Assembly: GCA_932294295.1 (NCBI GenBank)
Contig: OW028581.1
Span: 14,730,162-14,794,161, forward strand
Length of the DNA stretch: 64,000 nucleotides
Direction: 5' to 3'
DNA from: Alitta virens
Lineage: Eukaryota > Annelida > Polychaeta > Phyllodocida > Nereididae
Positions 1-11,300 of this stretch are shown here, in pieces. Below the pieces are notes generated by a model, which made no database searches, had not been told where the DNA came from, and saw only the letters and a program-made list of their open reading frames with translations. The translations under genes and the position numbers were made by a program. Each line of letters opens with the position of its first letter. Positions within the stretch are counted from its first letter, which is position 1.

Positions 1-19
1 CATTATATAATTGCTAGAG

Positions 20-49
20 AGGAAAGTCCAACAGAACAGTCTTGTTCAG
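20..49 (+). other. Candidate 5' non-coding exon end (copy 1)
   Basis: The segment ends TTCAG|GTAAGAG, a near-consensus donor, and is repeated in diverged form at 574-603. It could be an alternative untranslated first exon of the EGF gene, which needs one because an acceptor precedes its signal-peptide exon. No transcript evidence is available, so this is only a candidate. Confidence 0.2.
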
Positions 50-573
50 GTAAGAGATGTTCCTCATTATTTTGATATGAATTTCAGTTCCATTTGCAAC
101 TATTTTAGTCAATTTTACACTTTTAGTTACAGTGTGAGACGGTTGTATTAACTTTAACAGAATATTTTGCTTACATATTGATATAAACCAAAGCATGCAT
201 ACATTAATGTTATGGGAATAAAAAATCAATTCATGTACATGCGCTTACATCGATGACTCATTCTTTCACCTTAATTTTATTTATTTAATTTTTCTTTGCT
301 TGAACTGGATCTTCGCTACAGAACCACAACAGTTTTTCTTAGCAGTTACATAGAAATTTTTATGCATAGACATTTATTCCTTTTTTTAATATTTGAAATA
401 CAGGTCCTCATATACTTTGAAGTGTAGTTTTGGGAGTGAATGACTTCTCAAAGGCATAAGTTATTTCATGTTATTTTGGTTTTGTGTATCCTTGTATTTA
501 TGCACTGACCGTTAAATGTTTTTTTTTTTTTTTTTTTTTAAGTTCTATGCGTTTTTCATTCTAAGAGGTAGAG

Positions 574-603
574 AGGGAAGTCTAGCAGAACACTCTTGTA
601 CAG
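574..603 (+). other. Candidate 5' non-coding exon end (copy 2)
   Basis: A diverged copy of the segment at 20-49 that keeps the donor ACAG|GTAAGA. The selective retention of the donor in both copies is the only reason to list it. Confidence 0.2.
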
Positions 604-1221
604 GTAAGATGTATTGAATATCATTTCAATGTGAATATGTGGCAACAATTTGAGTGCCATTAACAAATACTTCAGCTCATGCTCCAATGTACTCATTATT
701 TCAATTATGAAATCCATACATTCTGCCTGCGTTGTATCGTTTTTAATAGCTAAAACACTTGTGATCTTTAAAAAGTAAAGAATCATTGTAGTTTATGCAT
801 CACTTGTTTTTGTAAGCCTGTCAGTTATATTTCTTAATTGTAAATTTCTTACAATGTATTGCATTGAAACAGCTTTTATTTTGATAATTGTGCTCTGAGT
901 TCAATTAATATTTTTGATATTATTAAGTGCTACACTTATGAATTCGATATATATCACTTTTCATGTCTGTCATTCACAAACCATGGAATGCCTGAATTGC
1001 TGTCTAGATCTGTCCTGAGAAAATTAAGAACTCATGTATAGAGTTATTGTCTGAAGTGGGAAAGTGGTCCAGTCCTATGCTGATTGTGCATTAAGCTAGC
1101 AGTCTCTGCTACGCGACAAATTGTCAAGGCTTACTGAAATTGCAACCAACCTTCTCAATCGGGCAATAAAATAAACTTGTTATGAAAGGCAACAAGTGTG
1201 TCTGAAGTCAGTTTCCTACAG

Positions 1222-1440
1222 AATTAGGTCTCCTGTAAGCTCAGTGGTAGCTTGCTGGGCTTCCAACCACTGGGTTCCAAATTAAATTCTCGGTCGAGCC
1301 TCAGTTGGATTGCTGTTTCATCCTTCATCTCATTGCCATGGTCCCTGCCTGTCCCAATTAGCCCGTCAGGTGCAGAAATACAGGACGTGAAGCCCTGATC
1401 CACCCACCTGTTAGCAACAGAGTGTGACAGTTAGTGACGT
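1222..1440 (+). repeat. tRNA-headed SINE, family A, copy 1
   Basis: The head has an A-box-like block (AGCTCAGTGGTAGC) and a degraded B-box region. It is followed by a body containing CATTGCCATGGTCCCTGCC and a tail with AATACAGGACGTGAAG. Related copies lie at 1515-1700, 51275-51400 (tail only) and 55446-55640 (reverse strand). Confidence 0.7.
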
Positions 1441-1514
1441 GGCAGATGCATTGAGCTAATACCAGTTTGGCAGCATTGAAACACTTGGTTGCATCAGAAA
1501 ATAATATCTACGGG

Positions 1515-1700
1515 TAGGGGCCCACCTCAGTGGTGGCGTGCTGAGCTTCCAACCAATGGGGCCTGGGTTCAATTCCTGGTGAAGCATAAGTTGGATGGCT
1601 GTTTCATCCATCATCCCATTGCTATGGCCCCTGCCTGTCCTTATTAGCCCAACAGGTGCAGTGTAACAGGACGTAAAACCCTAATCCTCCCACCCACAAT
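1515..1700 (+). repeat. tRNA-headed SINE, family A, copy 2
   Basis: Same order as copy 1: CTCAGTGGTGGCGTGCTG in the head, B-box GGTTCAATTCC near 1567, then the CCATTGCTATGGCCCCTGCC body and the ACAGGACGTAAAACCCTAAT tail. Confidence 0.75.
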
Positions 1701-2271
1701 AAAGTCAAAAACATGGCATGGATTCTTAAACAGGCATGCCCACAGCATCAATCCTCAGACAATAGTGGATTTTCACGGAAGTTTCTTGATATTTCCACCA
1801 GGTTGCTAAAACAGAATACTGCAATTATATTGGCTGAAAAAGTTCCCACATGTGACTGTGATTGGCTGAAGCAAAGTGCATCCTCGCAGCAGTATTTTCA
1901 GTTGCATTTTAATGTACATTTGACATCTTATTTTTCAGTAGATTTTTGTTATTTTCCTGAGAAAGCTTTATTTATTGAACAGGTTTGTTATGATCTTTAA
2001 TGTCTGAAAAGCAAAATGAGTAATAAAAGGAGAGGAAGGACTTATGTCTTGCTGAATTCAGGGCTGCTCAGTGAAAAGACTCTTTGGTATTGACATGAAC
2101 TCATCTGGTGTTTTGTTTCAATGAAATCAGCTGTTAACATATTGACATATAAACAACTTTTTAATATAGATATTTGAGATAAATGAAAATGAACATCAGA
2201 TGAAGAACGTCTGTCATGCCCATCTCTCAATATATATTTACTTTCAGAACAATATTTCTCCAGGCCTGACC

Positions 2272-2329
2272 ATGAAGATACACTTTTTCTTTGTGGGGCT
2301 TTTTGGCCTGTGCTGCCAAGTTTCCAATG
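2272..2329 (+). CDS. EGF gene, signal-peptide exon
   Basis: ATG at 2272 in CCTGACCATGAAG follows the acceptor TTTCAG at 2242-2247. It encodes a short basic start and a hydrophobic [11 protein letters not shown] core typical of a secretory signal, ending in phase 1 at AATG|GTAATA. Confidence 0.85.
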
Positions 2330-5300
2330 GTAATATGCTAAAATGAAAGTATAAACAATAATGTTTAAGTTACATTTTGTAAATTCAAGAATAGCAAACC
2401 AGTGTTACTGGAATTATGTTTTCTGATTTTCATGTAAGTAACCCTTGCATAAGTCCAATTAAAATTTAACACCTTATGTTTTTACTGATGCAAATATTCA
2501 TGAATAGGATATTTTTGTAAACCACGTGAAATTTTAATATTCTCTTAACTGAGGTTCAAGTTGTGCAAAAATTCAAATTAGGCGCACATTTACCCAATGA
2601 GTGTGGTATTTACTATGCTGAGACAAGTAAAAGACCCACACATTGGGTAAATGTGTTACATGGTATGGACTCCAAGCTATATCATCACATGATTAAGTCT
2701 GTCGCTGGCAGCTGGTCATAGCAACTGACTATGATTCAGACAAAATAGCATTGAGACATCGACAATGACAATTTCTATCGTGCATAGTATACCTCAGGTT
2801 TATATTACCAATTTTCTAATATATATATCTATTTAACTGGTTTTTCAGTTTTTGGTGTTTGCAACCCTAACCCTTGCCTCAGAGGCAGCACTTGCACGCC
2901 AGTTGGGTCAAGTTTCATGTGTAGTTGTCGCATCGGGTTTTTCGGAAGATATTGCCAATTTTCAGGTAATATAGTGTTTAATATACTTTTACAAAGTTTT
3001 ATTATGTTATTTATTTGACCGTCTTTTCACCATTTGTGTAAATTGACTCCCAGATAACATTCCAAATCGGGCCAGCATCGTTTCTATATTGTTTTGATGT
3101 CCCCGATATCGCGCAAACATCGATACGATATGGAATGCTATCTGGGTGTGACTACATATGATTTTTGTCTATTATAATTTCTCCATATTGTATACCTTAT
3201 ATGTACATGAATTAAAGATGAAAATAATTGGTCATGTAACATTGACATTTATTTTTAAACTTTTTTTTTAGTTTTAATGAAACATCTTAATTGAATTGTA
3301 ACCAACATTTCAAACTTATGGACCTTAGCTGTTACTAATCTTAGAGAAAGGATTATGTCATTTTATGTCATATCCCAGATAGCATTCCAAATCGGGCCAG
3401 CATCATTTCTATATAGGCCACCTTCAGTACAGCATCGTTTTGACGTCGCCAACATTGCGCCAACGCTGAAATGATTCGGAATTCTAACATCTATCAGTTC
3501 AGAAAAAATCTATTGCTGACATATATTCTTAGGAAAATACTTATTTCTTTAAGACGGAAATAATTGTGACAACCAACCTTGCCAAAATGGTGGAATTTGC
3601 TTACCCTTCGGAAACTCTTACTTTTGCCGTTGCACTGTGGGATATGGTGGCCGGAACTGTGAAAGAGAAGGTACGAAAGGAGTTTGTAAATAGGTACATG
3701 GCTATTATAGTGGAGCAGCTGAGGCCCAAAACGTGCGATATTTAAGGAAATAGTGATCACAAGAGTAGAACAGAAAGGTTTATGTACAAAAATGTTCCCA
3801 AAATTTTCTGCTGTCTGATGCTTGTCATGAAAATTACTTACATTTAGTGCAAAACCAGTGGCAACAGTTTCCATGGTAACCGATTAGTAAAAATAAACAA
3901 GATTTATTAATGCTCATGGCACTATTTTATGGCTATGTTTATTTGCAGGTACTGTACAATCAAACAATATGGTAGTATTTAGGGCGGGAGTCTTGATAGC
4001 CATGTCATCTAGATCTGGTTTGGCATCAGAGCCATGGCTACAACAAAATTGTATAATATTTAAACATATCCTTTTTTTCTCTAACTTACAGGAAGAACAG
4101 TTAGGTAGCTAACACCATGATGATGTATAATTCTGAAAGCCAACATTGTGGGCTCTCCTGTGGCACCTAATACATACATTCATTTTTTTATTTTTCTTGG
4201 AAATTGTTTCCAAAGCAACAGTTGTTGTCAAGGGGTCAAATGAAATTCTGTTTTGGGCGAAGATGTCACTGGGGGCTATAAATTTAGTACCAACTGTGTT
4301 GGTAACCATGGAAACACACACAAAATACCCAAAAGTATGTTTTTTTTTTATATATACCAAGCTTTAGAGCATGATAAATCAAGCTCCTCTGGTGGTTAGT
4401 ACTTAGTTCTATGTTCATGGTTTACAGAGGTTTAGTGAAACTTGACATAGCAACAGTTTGCAGTGAGATTGCCCAGTTAGACTTACTTATAATTTTAGAC
4501 CTAAAATGCTCACATCTGGACCGACTAGAATAGCGCAATGACAACAGAGGCATTGTGAGCCAAGGTCATAGATTGAGCTATTAAACTTGACATACACGTC
4601 AATTAGGGACGTAAAAATATTTTGCCATAATATGCTTTAGATATCTTTTCTTGATGTTTATAGATAGGTATGAAAATAAACTTTTAAAATCGATACCCTA
4701 GGTTATAATTTGTGTATCATTTCTGACAGCATGAAGTGTGTAGTTTATGTCATAGTATGAATTAAAACCTTAGAACGTGAAAGTGATTAACCCTCCTTAA
4801 GTTTTACTATCTTTTTGGTGTAATTAGGTCATTTGGGAACATTTTGGTATATGAAACTTGCTGTTCTTTCTCTTGTCTCTTGTGATAACTTCTTCCTAAA
4901 AAAAAAAAAAAAACAGGCCATCAGCTGCTCTACTATATATATAAGCAGCGATTGAAGGTTCTCTGTATTTCCACCAGTTAGCTAAAACAGAATACTGCAA
5001 TTCTATAGGCTGCAAAAGTGCCCACCCTTTGTTATGAGTGTATGAATGTGTTTTTTTTAACAGATGCATGTCAATCTAACCCTTGTGCTAACGGTGGAAG
5101 TTGCCTGCCTGTTGCTGAAACCTACATTTGTCAGTGTGCACGTGGATTTGGCGGTAAAAAATGTGAAGGTGCGTTAATTGTACACATCACCGGTTAAATG
5201 CACACACAAAAACAACGCTAAGTAAAACCTAATAAATATATTTTTTTTAATATATATATATATATGTGTGTGTTCATTATCTGTTTATTATCATTGGAAT

Positions 5301-8300
5301 TAAATAGCTGAATTACTTGCAATTTGCAAATTACTGCATTCACTGAACTGTTTTTACTTATTTGTTTCCTTAAAACTGTTGTTTGGACTTGCTAGGTATT
5401 GTTTTTTTCTTGTGATTGTCAGTGTTAAAAATGCATTCTCTAACTGAATAAACTTAATCAGCAGTGATTCCTTATTGGTGCATAATGAACAGCTGATATG
5501 TGGCTGGCATAAGTTCCAAAAAGTTCATATCAACTCTGTTGAAAATTATCTGTATTTCATTATTTTATAGATTTTTATATGAAATCATAGATCTATGGCA
5601 TTATCATGACATATACTTACATTTGTTTTTATTACTACATATTTTTATAGATGAGCATCCTTGCGCAAAAAACCCATGCTTAAATGGTGGAATCTGCAGA
5701 TATTCTCAGGGCAACTCATTTACTTGTCAATGTCCACCTAGATTTTCTGGAACTACTTGTGAAACGGCTCGTAAGTGAATGCTTTTAAAAATCGATACTA
5801 TATCAATAGTGAATGGTGAGGAGTTCAACATGCAGATTTGTTGGATGAGGAAAGATTATATTGCACGAGGCGAAGCCGAGGGCAATATACTCTTTCCTTA
5901 TCCCACAAAACTGCATGTTGAACGGCTCAACATTCACCATTGACTATATTCTCTGATCAGCTGCTGAAATTTAAAAGAGGCAAAAAAAAAAAAAAACCTA
6001 AAAAAACAATTAACAGTTCCAAACCTGAAAATAGTAATTTATAGTAACATAGGGTGCCACCGTGCAACATAGCCTTTTATTGACTGATGGGTTGTTAGCA
6101 GATGATCAGAGACTATAAGATAATGGTTTGTCATGTTGATCAGCTATAAGTGCAGTTGCAGAAGTCCAAAAAAGGCCATATTTTTGGAGTAGGTGAACAT
6201 GAAAAATATACATAATTTAATAGGTACCAAAATGTTCCCTAGAATCTCTACTTTAAGGATCTGCCTGATGCCAGACTAAAAAATGGGAGCCCATATTGTG
6301 ATGTCATTTCATTATGCCAATTTTAAATGCAAAATTGGCATATTAGTTTGCCAAGATGGTCAACCCAAGAATGTTTTACAGCACAATGTTTTTGATAGAT
6401 TCCCATCCATGTGAACAATTCCAGCTTAGTTGGCCACTTAAAAACCTCGGGCATTGTTTACTCTAAGCAAATTAAGGTCTCCATTATCGAAATATCCATT
6501 TCCGCCAATATCAGGAACTAAGGAAGGTAATGTGATAATTTTGGTGTCTAAACCCATGTTTCCAGGGTCAAGGAGGTGATTAAGGCATTTTCAGGTTTGT
6601 CCAATGCATTTTTATGGTCAAAATAGGAGGAATTGGAAGGAAAATGCTTAAAATAACGCTGGTTATGTCGCAATTGAGTAATTCAGTCAGCTCCGGATAA
6701 CATATTATGGAGTTTCTTTCTTGTAATATGTTATATGAAAGCCTTTTTCACACACAAACTTTACTGTGATGTTTGTTACATCATATGAAAACCATGCTAG
6801 ATAGGGTCTTTGAATTTACAATTAATCCCCAAAACATTTGCTTTTCTCAAAATAAATTTTGCAATTATTTTCCTTTGTACTAATTTGAACAGCAAATATC
6901 ACAATATTTTGTTGACAAAAAACATGTATGCTCTCCAAATGAAAAATTTGTTTTCCATATATATATAACAACGCAAATGGGAAATACGAATGCATATCAG
7001 ACATGTTTGTTCAAAAGACATGGTTGTTCAAATGTGCGTTATATGCTGTCAGAGACCTAATTACCTCATAGTTTTATATCACTACTGGTTAAGTAGAGTG
7101 ATGAGTATGGCTCATTAGGTTCCAAGTGACCCCAAAAAAAGAGACATATTCTGTATATCTGAAGCACTTCCTCAAAGCATAGTCAAACATTAATGATCTT
7201 ATAGGTTAAAACATTGTTAACTTCAAGTTAGCCCATTCAGTCATCGAAATAAGTCAGGTCTCACTTATACCACTTGAATATGAAGATACAAAAGGGGATG
7301 AAACATTAATTACCGGTTTTGTTCATGACAGTGTGAATGCCCCTGAAAAGACGGCCACTCCACAGCATTATTCTTTTTGATTGGGTGGGCTATTTTGACA
7401 CTGGTTATTCAGACTTATTTAAACTAAGTAGTTATTCATGGTCTCAAAACATAATTCACTGCAATAAACCCATATAAATTTGGAATGAATGAATAAACCA
7501 TATGTTATTTGTGTTTTTATGCTATTTATACTAAGTATATAAATAGTTATTATCTAATTATCCACAAATCTGTCTTGAACAACACACAACACAAGCAATC
7601 TAAAAGATTATTTAAAAAACATCACAGTCCAGGATTACAGCATTCATTTTGCTAGATTTTATGTAAACTTTCGACCCATCAGTAATTCACTATATATGTA
7701 AAAGGTTGAATAGGTTTCCAATAATATATCTGTGAACATTTTTGTCTAGAGACAGATCTAGTGCTTTTTAATAATATTATAAATCTGTGGCTATTCAGGT
7801 GTATGCAAAACTCAACTTCCAGCTCCCCCCCCCCCACTTATATTTTTAAGAATTCAGAGTAACAAAAATGAATGCAGCTTTTGGTATCATTTAATTATTA
7901 TAAAAATCCCCAGTGAGGTACCCTAGTCTTTAGATCTATACTAGACTAGCTGTACAAAAGTTTGCTCATTTACATGTTAAGCTCATTACCATTTTGCGGC
8001 ATTTAGTATAAGTATTGATAATCAGCGCTGTTTGAGTCTAATAATAGTAACCAAATTCATGGTGGCAGAGTATGCAAGCTCATGAAATCAGGATTTTATT
8101 CATATATTACACTCTATATTTTAGGTGCATTTTGTTAGATATATAAACAGTTATATTTCTGCATTTGCAAAAAAAGTCGAAAATTTTGTCAAAATAGGAC
8201 TCAAAATACAGTCGTTTTGAGGGGCTCTCACCAGAAACGCACCCATATTCGAGCTTGGCATCAACCAGATCCTTAAATGGGAGGGTATAGGGAAGACATC

Positions 8301-11300
8301 CATGCATGTTGCCAAATGTATATATTTCATGTTTGGTGGTCACCTCATATGGCCCATCCTACTGCACTATAACCCAAAATGTTTTACTTGTAGTTTCATA
8401 ATAAAAGAATGAATTAGATTGTGCTCATTTCTTACATTGTAAAAGGAATGTGATTATGCCTTTTTTCATGGTTTGCTTTAAAACTTATATTTACACAGTG
8501 ACTGACCCATGTGAATCGCACCCTTGTAAGAATGAAGCTAGTTGCAGTTCTTTTCGCAATTCCTATTCCTGCCATTGTCCTCAAGGATTCACTGGTCGTA
8601 ATTGTGAACGTAGGTATCTCTTTAAGCCGTTTGAATATCAGCTGTCATGAAAATTTGACACTTGTTATTTTATTTGCATAATTCATAAAACAAAGAATGT
8701 GACAGTAATTACAAGACCTGTCTCATAACTTATCACCACTGCATTTACTCAAAGTGAGGAAACCTTGATTGATATCACCAAAATATTTAAAGGTCAATTA
8801 TATCATCTTTAGAGTATACTTTTTCCTTATCCTCCGAAACGTAGTTCTCCAGAATATATTATTGACTATTATAATATGCTATCACTCTTGTCTGGTACAG
8901 GTCAATTTTAAATGAGAGCTTTGCTTGTTATCATTGTGATCCACAAAGTTATTGCTTAGTATACTCATTGAAATATTTTTACAATTAACAGTGATTAGTC
9001 TATGTAGCTGTAATCCATGTCAAAATGGAGGAACTTGCAGATCACCTGACAGAGACATTATCTGCGATTGTCAAAATGGATTTACAGGCAGGAGATGTGA
9101 AGCGACAAGTAAGGCTATAAACAGAAATTGTAAATACACAGAAATGACTTATCTCTCATGCACATAATATATTATAGTCCTGTCAGCAAAAAGTTACTGT
9201 CTGAAAGGTCCGTACATAATGTATTAATACTGTTCACATTTTATTTAGAAAATAAACTTAGTCGTATTGGTGATTGTCATAATTTTTTACTCTTGCCGCT
9301 CTTGCAAGATTTCATGTGCACTGAAATGCCAACCCAGCACACACTCGTGTTAACAAAAGTGTAGACCCAGCAAACGCTAAATATTTCTATAGCAAAGACA
9401 TCATGATCTCACAGAAAAATAACAAACACACAATAAAAAAAAAGAAGACATTTTTCAAACTCTGTGAATAGCCGACTACACTATTGGTTTACTGAAGCCT
9501 TTAAGAACTAATGTCTAATCTTCATTCCCTCCATCATCCATCGTCATTAGTCTGATGTCAAATTGTTTGCTAACAAAGCTAAATGAGTAGTGTGTACTAA
9601 CAATGACATCTTTTCTGAGGAGGGCAAGGATATATACTACATGCCTAATGTTTCTCTACAGTTTCAGCCACTTCATCAAATGGAGCTGCTTGTGACTCAA
9701 ACCCTTGCCAAAACGAAGGGAATTGTTTTCCCATGGGAAACTCCTATAGTTGTAGATGTGTGGCAGGTTTCGGAGGGAGGTCCTGCGAATTCAGCATTAT
9801 TACAGGAGGTAATGTATAATGTTTGCTGAAAGTAAAGTTGACACAATTTGACTTGTCATGAATTGTGATCGTAATGGTAGAGTTGGCTGTATTTGACTGC
9901 CCGGTGCACTGCTTTTGTGCAAATAATAATATAGTGATATTATTTTCAAAATAAGGAAAACTTCATATCATTTTTTTAGTATATAGAACTGTAAAAACTA
10001 AATGATATTGTAAAAGCAATGTTATGATAGATAAGGTTATATTTGGTTTTAGTGGAAAGCAGTGTATGCAGTAGTTCACCTTGTCTAAATAAGGGTACCT
10101 GTTCGGAGCATGGAACCAGTTTCAGGTGTCGCTGTCCTCCAGGATTTTATGGCCCATTGTGTCAAATGTCATGTGAGTTATGTTATGAATATAGGACTAA
10201 GACGTTTGATGAGTCTTGGTTACTTTCAACAGTGAACTAGCACCAGTGGTAGCCAAAAGTTACAACATTTTAGAAAAATATTAGTTTGAAAGTCTGTCCC
10301 GTATATTTTCTTTGTGGACTCTCTTGTAGACTTAAAAGCAGTCTATAAGCCGAGTATCAATATGTAGCAACGACATCATGATCTCACAAGCAAACACTAC
10401 ATCTCAAAGATGCTTAAAAGTTTTGAATAATTGAGAACTAAAGTCTAATCTCCAATCCCAAGACGATACCTCCATGGCCATCAATGTGATGTCAGATTGT
10501 GTGTAAAATGACAAAAAACATCCTGCAAATGTTTTCACCAGTGATCCATACAGGGTTTAAAATAAGCGTGTAACGATCCCAAAATGTGCAGTGATCAATG
10601 TGAAATGTGCAGTGATCATCCTGATTTTGTGCAGTGATCAAATTTAAATAAAAAATGATTTGGTAAATTTACTAATATAATGGTAAACTATAGTTCCAAC
10701 ATGATTTGCATTAGCAATATTTTTGACATCACACTTTTCACAACATTGTTAATAACTTTCTATTTCGTAACTTGCACGATTCTGTGTAACCGATGGTGCT
10801 GAGGTGTTTTCCTTTACGCGCAGATATTTCGTGAAATTTGCAGTGATCACTTTTTTTTATTTTATACCCTGGATCCATACCCCTGAAAAAAATTTCCATC
10901 AAAGAATTTTTGTTATGGTGATGTGCAATTTGGAAATGCTGTCTGAGGAGCTTTTGAAAGCATACCTATAATTCAATCTGCTAATTACTAGCTTCTGACA
11001 TATATGATACTATAGAATATGATAAGAAAATCTTTACTGACAAATCCAGCTTATTTTTCACTACAAATCAATTGTACTTAAGCGGACAATGTAAACATGT
11101 AGTGCAAAAATAATAATAATCTCACATATTTCTCCTAATTTGATAACATTGAAATTCAAATATTGTGGTTCTCTGGTGCATTAATCATTAAATAAGTCAA
11201 TTTGTCTTGAAAACTTAAAACAGGAAAATTTGAATTAACAGTTGATACACTATCATAAAATTCATTTCTGATTTCAATATATATTTCACATTTACAATAA

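Larger units (their letters stand above)
1..2247. other. 5' flanking region of the EGF gene
   Basis: No convincing coding gene is visible. The stretch holds two related copies of a short segment ending in a good splice donor (near 49 and 603), a poly-T tract at about 520-539, and two tRNA-headed SINE copies at about 1222-1440 and 1515-1700. A splice acceptor at 2246-2247 just before the signal-peptide exon implies that the gene has at least one non-coding exon somewhere upstream. Confidence 0.5.
9585..11237. repeat. Intragenic tandem duplication, copy A
   Basis: Contains EGF domain 7 and 8 exons with their introns. It matches 11437-12172 continued at 34737-35610. Within it, GATCTCACAAGCAAAC at 10381-10395 is the uninterrupted form of the site where copy B carries the giant transposon. 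Confidence 0.85.

Noticed and set aside
4109..4367. Overlapping open frames on both strands in an intron
   Set aside because: No domain, splice context or coding bias; they appear to be chance frames.
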